64,000 nucleotides of DNA from Vibrio variabilis. Lineage in GTDB: Bacteria; Pseudomonadota; Gammaproteobacteria; Enterobacterales; Vibrionaceae. Made by a program: the position numbers and the translations under genes. Below, piece after piece: positions 47,189-57,408 of the stretch; within the stretch, counting starts at the first letter, position 1; each line of letters begins with the position of its first letter. Where the stretch lies: NCBI RefSeq assembly GCF_003263785.1, contig NZ_JYJK01000007.1, positions 1 to 64,000 on the forward strand, read 5' to 3'. The notes under the pieces are model-generated. The model was not told where the DNA came from. It was given only the letters and a program-made list of their open reading frames with translations, and did not search any database.

Positions 47189-47204
47189 TCAGTAATACTA
47201 CTGT
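47189..47204. promoter_or_regulatory. Locus operator upstream of OMP, last copy
   Basis: TCAGTAATACTACTGT, arms CAGTA/TACTG in the 16-bp frame, 95 bp upstream of the outer-membrane protein gene at 47299. It is the rightmost copy I found. Confidence 0.5.
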
Positions 47205-47298
47205 ATTTTAAATCGAGAAGTTGTTTCATTATTTCCGGCATGGAAAGGGTATCCAAATCCTGTAATACAAACATGCACTTTAACCGTTAGGAAATAAT

Positions 47299-48342
47299 AT
47301 GAAAAAACTAGCCATTGCTATTGCTATGCTCCTTTCTGCTCCAGCTCTCGCTGAATCAGATGCAGCAACGGTCTCATCAGAGCAATCATCCGCAGAGAAC
47401 ATTTCCGATCTTTCTTCCACGGCGGACAAGCCAAACAACCTATACGATTTCATTGAGAACGACAGACTCTCTGGTGTCGCTTACGCTGGTGCCGAACTTG
47501 GTGGTAACCTCTTGTTCGACGACCAAGCGGACGGAAACTTTGATCAAACCTATATGTTTAAGGTGGGGGCTGATCTGAGTTACTCAGTAACAGAAAGCTT
47601 TTCGCTTTTGATGGGCGGTGAAGCTCGCTATGCTTGGAGTGGCATTGATACAAAAGTGGACGCAGACAACTATGTTGACCGTTTTGTTTTTGGTACTAAA
47701 ACTGTCGCCGGTACAACAACTTACGGCAAGCAATGTGGTATTGCCGATGTGTACTTAGGGTTTGGTGATATCTCGAAAGAGTATGGTTTGGGTGAAGAGG
47801 CGGATGAAGCAGCTTGTACTGACGAGCAGCTTAATCACCACTACTTTGGCGAAAACTTTGACATTGGTGCTGCATGGGAACACACCAACGATGCGTGGGC
47901 ATTGGGTGGTTCGGCAACAATCGGTCCTGTGGTATTAGGTGGCACCTATGTCGACATTGGCAAGAGTAACAATGACGAGCACGCCTCTAAAGATTTACGA
48001 GAGAAAGTCTACACGATTGGTGCAGTAGCCGTTTTTGACAAGTTTAACTTTGCAGCAAAGTATGACTTCTCTGATGTCGAGACAATGGGAACGGACAACC
48101 AAGAAACAACGGGTTATGCATTGGGCATTGCCTATCAAGCGACCACGAACCTTTCTATTTCGTCAACCTACAACAATGAAGACTACAACTTCACTGAAGC
48201 TGGACGAACTTATACGGAAGATGATTGGTTTACCCTTGGTGCGTCTTACCGCGTAAATGAACACCTAGAGCTAGTGACAGATTACAAGTTTACGTCTGAG
48301 GATGACGACAAACTCTTCCTTCGTGCAAACGTTAGCATCTAA
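47299..48342 (+). CDS. Predicted outer-membrane porin-like protein
   Basis: 347 residues. A signal peptide (PALA-ES) is followed by a ~40-residue low-complexity linker and a barrel beginning DRLSGVAYAGAELGGNLLFD with repeated aromatic-ended strands (e.g. VTDYKFTSEDDDKLFLRANV). The chain ends LRANVSI. Two cysteines (about 144 and 175) could form a loop disulfide. The substrate is unknown; it carries the last locus operator, so it may be the entry channel of the regulon. Confidence 0.72.
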   Translation: MKKLAIAIAMLLSAPALAESDAATVSSEQSSAENISDLSSTADKPNNLYDFIENDRLSGVAYAGAELGGNLLFDDQADGNFDQTYMFKVGADLSYSVTESFSLLMGGEARYAWSGIDTKVDADNYVDRFVFGTKTVAGTTTYGKQCGIADVYLGFGDISKEYGLGEEADEAACTDEQLNHHYFGENFDIGAAWEHTNDAWALGGSATIGPVVLGGTYVDIGKSNNDEHASKDLREKVYTIGAVAVFDKFNFAAKYDFSDVETMGTDNQETTGYALGIAYQATTNLSISSTYNNEDYNFTEAGRTYTEDDWFTLGASYRVNEHLELVTDYKFTSEDDDKLFLRANVSI

Positions 48343-48369
48343 CACAAGTCCATATATCCATCTCTTTTT

Positions 48370-48397
48370 GCCAGTAGCTCGCGCTACTGGCTTTTTT
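48370..48397 (+). terminator. Rho-independent terminator
   Basis: A perfect 9-bp stem (GCCAGTAGC 48370-48378, GCTACTGGC 48383-48391) with a TCGC loop and six T. Confidence 0.92.
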
Positions 48398-48438
48398 ATA
48401 AGCACACCTTTATCAGTAAGCATTTGGGAACGTTTCGT

Positions 48439-49956
48439 TTACACGCCTGTGGTATCAACTTTTGTTTGCTCATTGATGAGCGTCCAATCTCCCCCTAAAG
48501 ACTTGAACACACCGACAGTCACCTGAGCGGTCTGCAGTCTAGCGGCTAATAACCTATCTTCCATGACGCGCTGCTGGCGCTGTGCATCAAGAAACTCAAG
48601 GTGATTGATTAATCCAGCTTTATACAGCGATCGTGCCTTACTTACCGCCGTTTCGGATGCTTCCAGAGCTTCTTGGATGCGTTGTTCATTTTGTTGACTT
48701 CGCCCGTAGGCAAATAGCATGGAGTCAACCTCAGTAACCGCCGAGTTAACAGCGTGCTCGTAGCCAAGGGCTGCTGCATCGAAGCGCGCTTCGTTTAGCT
48801 CAATTAGTGCTTCGCCTCTGCCTCCGTCAAACACGTTCCAGCTGATGCCAGCTGCGGCCGCCCATCCGATAGAGTCGGCATCAAATAAATCATCGAAGCT
48901 GCTCGCAGAAACGCCCGGAGTACCGGTTAGGAAAAATTTTGGGTATCGATTGGCAGTGCTTGCGGCCAATTCCTCGTTTATTGCCGCCATTTCACGTTCT
49001 GCGATGCGTATGTCAGGACGACGCTTTAACAGGTCGGAAGGTAATCCTACTGGAATAACTCCCTCTAAGTTAGGTAACTCAGCATCCTCAGAAAGACGAA
49101 TATCGACTTGAGTGAGAGGCTCTCCCAACAGGGTCGCCATCCGCTGTTTGTGGACTTGCTGGGCGATTTCCAACTGTGGAATCACCGACTCTGTTGCTGC
49201 CAGCATAGTTTGAGCTTGAGCCAAATCAAGTTCAGAGCCGTAGCCACTCTTCACGAGTTTTTTTACTAATGCCAATGTTTCTGTTTGGTCAGCTAAGTTG
49301 GCTTTAATTAGTGTCATTCTTTCTTGAGCCCCACGATACTGGAGGTAGTTGTGCACTAAGTCTGCTGTAATCAAAGTGTTCAAGCCGCTACGGTAGATTT
49401 CAGCTTGCTCAACCCGGATTTTGGCGGCGTTTGATTGTCTGTCGATACGACCAAACAGATCCATCTCCCAAGCTATACTCGCTCCTGCGAACACACCATC
49501 ATGCTGGTTATCTAATAGGGTAACCGAGTCTAGCGGTGTACCGGTTGGCAATGAATCCCCAATGGGGTTTAGTGCAGGCCCCAACAAAGAGTCGTTCTTA
49601 CTTAGCTGATAATTAACGTAGCCCGCACCGATATTAACAGTCGGGACTTTGAAAGAGCTCACTACCGACTGATAACTGTTTGCCATTTTGATCCGCTCAG
49701 CGGCCATTTTTAGCGGGATATTTTGACGTTGTACATCTTGAACCATTTGATTTAGTGAAGCGTCATTAAAGTTCGTCCACCAATACTCGCTTTGTGTTTG
49801 ATGCTCATTATTCGCATACAGATAGGCGCTTGATAATGTTGTCGTTGGCTCCGTATAGTCTGGGCCGACCGCACAGCCTGCCAATGTAATGGCAAGAGTT
49901 AAAGGAGCGAGTTTTAACGCCTTCAATAGGCATTTACGTGAGTAATGTGTGTTCAT
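48439..49956 (-). CDS. NodT-family outer-membrane efflux lipoprotein (TolC-like)
   Basis: 505 residues. The signal ends in the lipobox LAGC, followed by AVGPDYTEP, the hallmark of NodT/OprM-type lipoproteins. Two repeated helical halves each carry the TolC-fold pattern (YRGAQERMTLIKANLADQTE; LFAYGRSQQNEQRIQEALEA). RRPDIRIAEREMAA is the conserved family motif. It is the outer-membrane exit duct for the RND pump encoded immediately upstream; the two are three bases apart. Confidence 0.93.
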   Translation of the reverse strand: MNTHYSRKCLLKALKLAPLTLAITLAGCAVGPDYTEPTTTLSSAYLYANNEHQTQSEYWWTNFNDASLNQMVQDVQRQNIPLKMAAERIKMANSYQSVVSSFKVPTVNIGAGYVNYQLSKNDSLLGPALNPIGDSLPTGTPLDSVTLLDNQHDGVFAGASIAWEMDLFGRIDRQSNAAKIRVEQAEIYRSGLNTLITADLVHNYLQYRGAQERMTLIKANLADQTETLALVKKLVKSGYGSELDLAQAQTMLAATESVIPQLEIAQQVHKQRMATLLGEPLTQVDIRLSEDAELPNLEGVIPVGLPSDLLKRRPDIRIAEREMAAINEELAASTANRYPKFFLTGTPGVSASSFDDLFDADSIGWAAAAGISWNVFDGGRGEALIELNEARFDAAALGYEHAVNSAVTEVDSMLFAYGRSQQNEQRIQEALEASETAVSKARSLYKAGLINHLEFLDAQRQQRVMEDRLLAARLQTAQVTVGVFKSLGGDWTLINEQTKVDTTGV

Positions 49957-49959
49957 GTT

Positions 49960-52900
49960 CTATGCCTTTTGTTCTTGAGCGGTGAATGTATCTGTTACCG
50001 ATGAGTTATCCGCTGTTGATGTCTCTTTGTAAGCCAATCGATACAGAGCAGGCATGACAAATAACGACAACACTGTTGCTGCGGCAAGCCCCCGATAATC
50101 GTCGCGGCCATTTGGTCAAACAAAAGGTCACTGAGCAATGGAATCATCCCTAATGCTGTGGTGAGAGCACCCATAGAGATTGCCATCGTACGGTTGATCG
50201 TTGCCGATTTAATGGCATCGGAAAGTGCTAGGCCGTTTTGTCTTTCTAGCTCAATTTGATCCATGAGAACGATACCGTTTTTGATAATCATACCCATGAG
50301 CGTTATAGCTCCAATCAGCGCCATGAAGCCAAAAGGCTTATCGAAAGCGAGGAGGGCAAAGGTTGCGCCTGTAGCCGCTAATGGAATCGTTGAAAGAATG
50401 ATCACCGGCTGTTTAAAGCCATTAAACATAGCCACAAGGATTATCACCATGATGAGTAGTGCTTTGGGTAGCTGTTTTAATATATCGGACACGGCTTTGT
50501 GTTCGTCGTAATACTCGCCACCCCATTCCATGGAATAGCCCGGCGGAAGATCAATAGCCTCAATTTGTTCTTTAATCGCATTACGCACTCTTGCTGGTGT
50601 GCTGGAGCGCTCAACACCCGCTTGTGCGGTAATGGTTTTAACGCGGTCTCGACGCCAAATCATGCTCTCTTCACTTGTTAATTCGAATCCATCGACTACT
50701 TGTCCGAGAGGTACGCTGTGCAAACCTAAAATGGATTTGACGGGCAAAGTCTCGAGGGACGCCATTGTCTGCTCAGACCCTCTTAATTGAATAGCAATGA
50801 GTTCGTCATTGAGATTCATTTGACCAAGCGGCATGCCATCTGAGGCTCGCTTCATAGCGAAAGCTATATCTGTACGATTGATGCCTGCACGGCGAGCCTT
50901 GTCTTGGTTAATAATCGGAGTCAGCACTTTGCTTTGTTGACGCCAGTCATCGCGTACGTATTTTGCATCCGGGTGCTTGGCCATTATCGCTTTCGCCTGA
51001 TTGGCGAGCTGATGCAGTACGACTTCGTCTGGACCAGAAAAACGCGCTTCCACCGCATATTTGTCCGCTGTTGCAAGCTTTAATGCACGGAAACGAGGTT
51101 CAGCATTAGGAAACTGTTCTTGTACCCAAACGTCACCACGGGCAACAAGCGCAGATATGGATTGGTAATCTTTGGTATTGATCAGGATTTGACCATAGGC
51201 TGGATCAAATGGCTCTGGTTCGACGATCACTGAGAATCTAGGAACGCTACTACCGATGGCTGTCGCAATACTTTCGACTTCTGGTTGCTGCAGTAGCCAA
51301 GATTCCATTTTTTTCATGTCGGTCGAAGTTTGCTCCACTTTGGCACCATTAGGCAACCAGTAGTCAAAGAACACGATTGGACGGTCGGATTGGGGAATAA
51401 AGTTAATAGTGATATAAGGTACCGCCATTGCAGTGAGGACAATTAGAGGAATCAGTGCTGTTAGCGCTTTCTTTGGGTTATCAACTGTCCAGTTTACACA
51501 CTGTTTGTAGCGAACCATTTTGTCTTCGCTAATTTCAGAATTTGGCTTGATAAAAAGCCAGCACATGAGCGTGGTGAATGTCATTGCCACAAGCCAAGAA
51601 AGTAGTAGTGAGGAGGCGATGATATAAAACACTGAGCCCGCAAACTCTGCCGCATCTGTTTTGGAGAACAGAACAGGACTTGCACCCATGATGGCGATGA
51701 TGGTTGCCCCTAGCAATGGTACGCCTGTTTCCTTGACAGAATCCAAAGCAGCCTGAGTGCGCTCCACACCTTTATTTAACTTGGCGATCATCATGTCAGT
51801 GATGACAATGGCGTTATCGACTAGCATCCCTAGCGCTAGGATAAAGGTGCCAAGAGAGACTCGGTGCAAATCTATATCATTGATATTCATATAGATGAGA
51901 GTGAGCAATATCGTGAGAAGAAGGCTACCGCCTACAATTGTTGCACTTTTAAAGCCCATGAAAATCAACAGCACAATAAATACTATGGCGACACTTTCTA
52001 GTAAGTTGCCGACAAAATTGTCGATGGCTTTCTGAACCTCATCAGGTTGAAACGCGATCGTCGAGATCTCTACGCCTAGTGGTAAGCTTGTTTGATAGTC
52101 ATTGATTATCTCTTGGATGGTATCGCCTAATGAAACGACATTGATACCTGGAACAGGGCTTACGGCTAGGGTGACAGACGCTTGGCCGTTGTAGCGGTTT
52201 TCTGTTAATGCGGGTGTTTGATAGCCCATGGTGACATCAGCAACATCCCCTAGTCGAATAAGGCCAGTGCCAAACTCGCTTACTCCACCTTTAATGACGA
52301 GGTTGCGAATATCAGCGAGAGATTGAAATTCACTGCCTTGGTGAACTCGAATACGTTCTGTTCCAGCATCGAATCTACCCGCTTCAAAGGTGGTGTTGGT
52401 GCTATTGAGTTGATTCCAGACTTGAGCAACCGACAAGCCATACTGAGCAAGACGCTCGTCTGGAAGATCGATATAAACGACACGCGGTTGTACGCCGTGT
52501 AGTTCAATTTTCTTAATACCCTTAACGGCTTTTAAGCGACGTTGGAGTTCTTCTGAGTATCGACGGAGCTCCTCCGGTTTTGCATCGTTGCTATGAACGG
52601 CAAACAGCATGCCATAGACTTCAGAAAATTCATCTTGCACCAGGCTGATTTGCGCCGTGGCAGGGAGTTGCAGTTTCACATCCTGAACCTTACTACGAAG
52701 TAAATCCCACTGCTGAGGCAAGTTTCTGGAGTTCAGACTCTCTTTGAGATCCACGAACACCATTGACACTCCAGGGCGTGAGAGGGAACGTAATCGATTG
52801 AGCTCCCCCATTTCTTGAAGTTTAGTTTCAACCGTATCGGTCACTTGTTTTTCGACCTGTTCGGCGGATGCGCCCGGATATAAGGTAACGACTACCGCCG

Positions 52901-53033
52901 TTTTGACGGTAAAGCTTGGGTCTTCTAGTTTGCCAAGATCAAAATAGGAATAGATGCCTGCGATGACACTTAGTGTGACAAAGAACAACAGAAATGTTCG
53001 TTGTCGAATGGCGAATTCGGCGAGTTTAATCAT
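49960..53033 (-). CDS. RND efflux pump inner-membrane permease (frameshift near the end)
   Basis: About 1,024 residues. The N-terminus IKLAEFAIRQRTFLLFFVTL, two large periplasmic loops, LGMLVDNAIVITDMMIAKLN (helix 4 with the proton-relay Asp) and GAITLMGMIIKNGIVLMDQI place it in the HAE1-like RND family, subgroup of MexK/TriC-like pumps. The frame breaks at a run of five C on the plus strand near 50092; six restores GGLAAATVLSLFVMPALYRL and moves the stop from 49995 to 49960. It works with the adaptor at 53044 and NodT at 48439. The substrates are probably drugs, detergents or metabolites. Confidence 0.93.
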
Positions 53034-53043
53034 CTGCTAAGTC

Positions 53044-54125
53044 CTATAGATCTCTAATCACGAGTTTGTCTGCGACATCACCGTCTTTTAGGTAAAATGA
53101 GCCGCTCACGACGACATAGTCGTCGCCTCTAACGTTTCCTGAGATGCAGGCCTGATAGGCATCCAAAGAGTTCAGAGTAACGGGCGCAGATATAACTTTA
53201 TGATCACGAACTAGGTTGACATGCATGTTTTCTTTCTCGCCTACTAACGCAGAGTAGGGTACACAGAATGCATTTTTAGCCACGGCTGATTGGGAGGAGA
53301 CCGTAACCGATTTGCCAGCGAAAAGGCGTTGGTGTTCGTTGTCCAAGGTGTAGGTGACGGTATAGGTCTGTTTGATGAGATGAGGCAGTGGAGCTATCTC
53401 GGTGACATGAGCATTGATTGCCGTGTCAGATTGATACCAACTAACAGACCCTGAATCGTTGATACTGAACTGATTGATCATATTCTCAGGAACATCAATT
53501 TCCACATCAAATTTAGCGTTGTCTTGCATGCTCATAACTGCGATACCGGGGAGAACTTGCTCATGAGCATCAAAATTTACGCTAGCAATAACACCGTCAA
53601 AGGGTGCAACAAGATATGTATAACTCAACGTATCCTTAGCTCTCTGGATGTTTTTGTCGACGACTTTTACCGCCGACAGGCTGCGCTCATAGCCACTTGT
53701 AGCTCGATCTAAATTAACGCTTGCGATCGCATTGTCATCTGTTGCCTGTTTAACACGTTTCAGTTCAGCTTTTGCGAGCTTGTGAGCCGACTTTGCTTCC
53801 AGCATCTTGCTTGTAACTCTTCGAGAGCCAATTGGTAGTCGTGAGGGTCTAAGCGAGCGATAACATCACCTTTTTTAACGCTATCGCCGGGTTGAACGTA
53901 AACGTCGCTCAACGTACCGGGAACTCTAAATGCTAGGTTGGCATTCTCATGAGCACGAACGACACCGCTGAAGTGTTTAGTCGACTGATCTTCTAAGCTA
54001 TTGAGCTTAATGACTTGTAATGTAGTTTGTTTTGTCTCAGGCGGCTCTAGTACCTGAGATTGATTGCATCCAAACAGTGAGACAGATGCTGCGATGCAAA
54101 GAGTGAGTGTGTTTACCTTATTCAT
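53044..54125 (-). CDS. RND periplasmic adaptor (MFP) lipoprotein (frameshift)
   Basis: A signal peptide with lipobox LFGC precedes the lipoyl half FRVPGTLSDVYVQPGDSVKK and a coiled coil. The frame breaks near 53805: one added A gives ELQARMLEAKSAHKLAKAEL. The second part holds TYLVAPFDGVIASVNFDAHE and the beta-barrel. Total ~360 residues. The start is the ATG at 54125 rather than the upstream 54140. It is the first gene of the adaptor-pump-NodT operon. Confidence 0.9.
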
Positions 54126-54214
54126 AATAGATAGCTCCATTTTCTAGTGGAGCTATCTTAATATTGAACGGTGTTCAAATAAGCTGCCTCTGATGAGACT
54201 TACTGTCACGAAAT

Positions 54215-55105
54215 TTATGACAATTGATTGAGGCGCGGTATTTCAGAAGAAAGGTGCTCGATAAGAGCCTTACTGGCTTTGTTTAGGGTTTTGGGTTGAG
54301 GATAGAGTATCCATCCATCTTCCGTTTTTGCTGTCTCTTGGGGTAACAATGGTACCAAAGAGCCATCTTTCAGCTCATTTTGAATCATCATTGTAGGCAG
54401 AAAACTGATTCCTCTTCCCCTAAGGGTGGCGCCTTTAATAAAACCAACACTGTTTGCCACTAGATTAGGTGCAACCGATGTAGAACCTGATTCAAAGTGC
54501 CAATGAGTGTCTACATCGCCACTCGGCCATCGAAAACAAATACACTTATGGTTACGAAGATCTTCTAGCGACTTTAAGCCACCAAACTGGTCGATATAGT
54601 TTGGTGAGGCAACCAGTGCTCTGTGGTACTGAATGACCTTTCGAGCAACAATATCTGAATCAAAAACTGAACCACCGTGAATGGCAACATCCAATCCTTG
54701 TTGAAAAATTTCATTAAACCCATTGCTGATGCTGCGGATATCCAGCTCAATTTGAGGGTATTTGTCATGAAATTCGAACAAGATCGGTTGTAGTAAGTCG
54801 TAGGTTTCAGGCAATACACCAAGCTTGATTTTTCCTTTGAGCATATCCCTAGCACTTGAAACGGATTGTTGCGCGCGATCTAATAGCTCAATTGCCATGT
54901 TGATTTCTTCAAAATAGGTCTCGCCACTGTTTGTCAATGATATGCTGCGTGTTGTTCTGTGGAACAACTGAGCCTCAACCACTTTTTCTAGCTCACTAAT
55001 ACGTCTGCTAACGTTCGCCCTAGGCAGATCGAGTGCGTTGGCAGCCGCGGTAAAGCTACCTAACTCAACCACCTTTTTAAAAAGTTTTAGATCTGCAATT
55101 CTCAT
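54215..55105 (-). CDS. LysR-type regulator of the efflux operon
   Basis: 296 residues from the ATG at 55105 (MRIADLKLFKKVVELGSFTA), with helix-turn-helix AANALDLPRANVSRRISELE and HRTTRSISLTNSGETYFEEI. It belongs to the large AaeR/DmlR-like branch. It lies 90 bp upstream of the adaptor gene on the same strand and is the likely regulator of the pump. Confidence 0.9.
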   Translation of the reverse strand: MRIADLKLFKKVVELGSFTAAANALDLPRANVSRRISELEKVVEAQLFHRTTRSISLTNSGETYFEEINMAIELLDRAQQSVSSARDMLKGKIKLGVLPETYDLLQPILFEFHDKYPQIELDIRSISNGFNEIFQQGLDVAIHGGSVFDSDIVARKVIQYHRALVASPNYIDQFGGLKSLEDLRNHKCICFRWPSGDVDTHWHFESGSTSVAPNLVANSVGFIKGATLRGRGISFLPTMMIQNELKDGSLVPLLPQETAKTEDGWILYPQPKTLNKASKALIEHLSSEIPRLNQLS

Positions 55106-55703
55106 ATCCGAATAGGAGCACCATGATATAGTGTGATTCAGTATTATATTTGCGATGACCACTGGTAGTTGTGATTTCGTTCAAGAAATCTAGCCGTATC
55201 GCGCTTAGTCCATGCGAAACGCATTCATCAAAAAATCTGGCATTACTACATAAGCTGATGGTTGACAGATAGAGTTGATAGCTTCCGACTGTTTTTCTGC
55301 ATATTGATACTAGCAAGAAAACCTACCGCAAAAACAATAGAGTACCTAAGGCTGTGAGGGGGAATGAGCGAGTGAGGGAAAGTAGGTCGTGTCTGTTTAA
55401 ATGATCTGTAACTGTTTTTAAATCCAATAATTGGCTGCTAAAGATCATATCGAGATGAAACAGTTTATTTGAGCTATTTAAAGCTAAATGTTCTTCTACT
55501 GCCTAACTTGTCCCGTATGGCGTGTAAGTTGTACTAGAATAATTTAAACCAACTACAGAACCAATAACCGCTAGCAACTCTTCCATGAGTGTCTACTTCA
55601 TTAAAAGTTTATCTACTTTTCTGATGCCATTTTTATCAATTTTCATGCTAACAACAGGGTGAGTTTCTAATTAGATATGTTGTATTTTAGTGTTTGGTAC
55701 TCG
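55106..55703. other. Intergenic DNA, no gene seen
   Basis: About 600 bp between the LysR start and the TPR gene stop, both on the minus strand. It is AT-rich, with no reading frame of note and no clear terminator for the LysR direction. Promoter elements of the LysR gene presumably lie at its left edge. Confidence 0.5.
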
Positions 55704-56570
55704 CTAAGACGTCATGCTTTCTGACGAAGATGTCTGTTCCAGCAATGCATCAAACTTCGGGTTACCATGAAGCCCTTCCAAATCAGGTTCTGTGTTGATC
55801 AGTTCTCGAATCGAGGGACTTGCCTCAATAGCGAGCTCTAGATCCTCGATCGCCTGTTCTTCAACGCCAAGGCGAGAATACGCGCAGGCTCGCTGATAGA
55901 GCGCAGGGCCATTGGTGTTGTCCAAGTCGAGAACGCGATTACATAGACTGAGTGCCCAGTGGTATTCCTTTATTTCCATGGCAGCATCGGCCTTGTAGGT
56001 GAGCGCTTCAAGGTCACCGGGGCGAATCGTTAAGATTTCATCGTAGACATCGATACGCTGCTCAGCGGTTGGCATACTTTGAGCTCGTAACCAAAGATTG
56101 TGGATTTCATTGATTCGTTCGATTTCTTTGTTGTTCTCACTGATGATCCTTGTTTTTCGCTTCAGATCTCTCTCTAAAACACTAAATTTCTTTTCATATT
56201 CACTCGCAATTGCATCCAACCTTTTGTCTGCCATTTCTTTCGTGTTGTTCTTAAATTCACGCAGTGACTGCCATCCAACAAACGCGATTAAAGAGGCCAC
56301 GCCAGCAATGATGTAAAAGAAGTAGGTAACCGTGACGTTGGCGTAATTCAAGGATTTATCAGCTACAGCCAACTCTCGGTCAGTGATTTGAACCACCAGC
56401 CTTTTCTCTAGCTCTTGTTGGTCCTGTCTTAGCGATTTGAGTTCATCAAGTATGTAACGCTCCATCAGAGGTCGATCAAGCAATTCAGAATCAGAGTATT
56501 TTGTGGGTTGTGCTAAAGCCGGACCTTGCCATAGGAGCGTTAGCATTATTGTTATCAAGAGTAATCTCAT
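55704..56570 (-). CDS. Membrane-anchored TPR protein
   Basis: 288 residues. A signal peptide (ALA-QPTKYS) is followed by a transmembrane helix (about 79-96, VTYFFYIIAGVASLIAFVGW), a charged coiled coil (residues ~100-155) and TPR units (DLEALTYKADAAMEIKEYHW; GPALYQRACAYSRLGVEEQA). It ends LEGLHGNPKFDALLEQ, a motif common at TPR C-termini. Function unknown; the tail is cytoplasmic if the signal peptide is cleaved. Confidence 0.75.
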   Translation of the reverse strand: MRLLLITIMLTLLWQGPALAQPTKYSDSELLDRPLMERYILDELKSLRQDQQELEKRLVVQITDRELAVADKSLNYANVTVTYFFYIIAGVASLIAFVGWQSLREFKNNTKEMADKRLDAIASEYEKKFSVLERDLKRKTRIISENNKEIERINEIHNLWLRAQSMPTAEQRIDVYDEILTIRPGDLEALTYKADAAMEIKEYHWALSLCNRVLDLDNTNGPALYQRACAYSRLGVEEQAIEDLELAIEASPSIRELINTEPDLEGLHGNPKFDALLEQTSSSESMTS

Positions 56571-56696
56571 CTCTAATTCCCGGTTTTGTGTTTAGTTAGT
56601 TTTACTATAGTCAGGCGTTTGTTTAGTACAAAGCCCGCGTGATCGTAACACCTCAAATTTACTTAGACATCTAAGTATTTGGCCGGGTGGTAAAAG

Positions 56697-56712
56697 TGTG
56701 ATTTAGATCACG
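56697..56712. promoter_or_regulatory. CRP-type site upstream of ectoine operon
   Basis: TGTGATTTAGATCACG matches the CRP consensus TGTGA-N6-TCACA at 9 of 10 core positions, with AAG before and ATT after. It is 122 bp upstream of ectA and 127 bp upstream of the divergent TPR gene. Confidence 0.65.
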
Positions 56713-56833
56713 ATTATTGTATCAATGGTTGATCTTCAGCGCTGTAGGGCGGTCATAATAGTTATGTAAATGCTTAGTGTACGAACTATTTAGCAATCAA
56801 AAACATTAGAGCACTAATTAAATTGAGGAAGGG

Positions 56834-57385
56834 ATGCATTCTACTAACAAGGGTAACAAACAGGGTTTGGTTGAGACGGAAACGGATCAAAATGAGCAAC
56901 TCTGGCGTTTACAAGCACCAAGTGCCGAGGATGGCTTAATGGTTAACAAGCTGGTGGCACAGACCGAAGCGCTGGATGACAACTCAACGTATTGTAATTT
57001 TCTACAGGCCATACATTTCCATGACACATCGATCGCAGCTTTTTACAAAGGTCGCCTCGCTGGCTTTGTGTCGGGTTACTTGAAACCGAACCAGCCAAAT
57101 ACGTTGTTCATATGGCAGGTCGTGGTTGATCGCGATTTCCGAGGTCAAGGCGTTGCTAAGAAGATGCTTAGTCGTTTATTGGACCGCGACAGCCTTGATT
57201 CAATCAACGCGATAGAAACCACCATCACGGAAGACAATCTAGCATCTTGGTCACTGTTTCGTGGGATTGAGAGAGAAAGAGGGCAGGCGGGAAATGTGTC
57301 AGTTTTTCTCGATCAGGACGTGCATTTTGAAGGTCAACACGAAACCGAACATCTCTATCGAATCCTACTTAAAAACACTCACTAA
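56834..57385 (+). CDS. ectA: Diaminobutyrate acetyltransferase (ectoine synthesis)
   Basis: 183 residues, GNAT fold. Acetylates 2,4-diaminobutyrate at the gamma amino group, the second ectoine step. IWQVVVDRDFRGQGVAKKML is the acetyl-CoA binding motif A, and ETTITEDNLASWSLFRGIER the following segment; both match EctA. An AGGAAGGG ribosome binding site precedes the ATG. It is the first gene of ectABC-ask and typical of halophilic Vibrio. Confidence 0.96.
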   Translation: MHSTNKGNKQGLVETETDQNEQLWRLQAPSAEDGLMVNKLVAQTEALDDNSTYCNFLQAIHFHDTSIAAFYKGRLAGFVSGYLKPNQPNTLFIWQVVVDRDFRGQGVAKKMLSRLLDRDSLDSINAIETTITEDNLASWSLFRGIERERGQAGNVSVFLDQDVHFEGQHETEHLYRILLKNTH

Positions 57386-57408
57386 AGGAGATAACTACAG
57401 CACTAATT

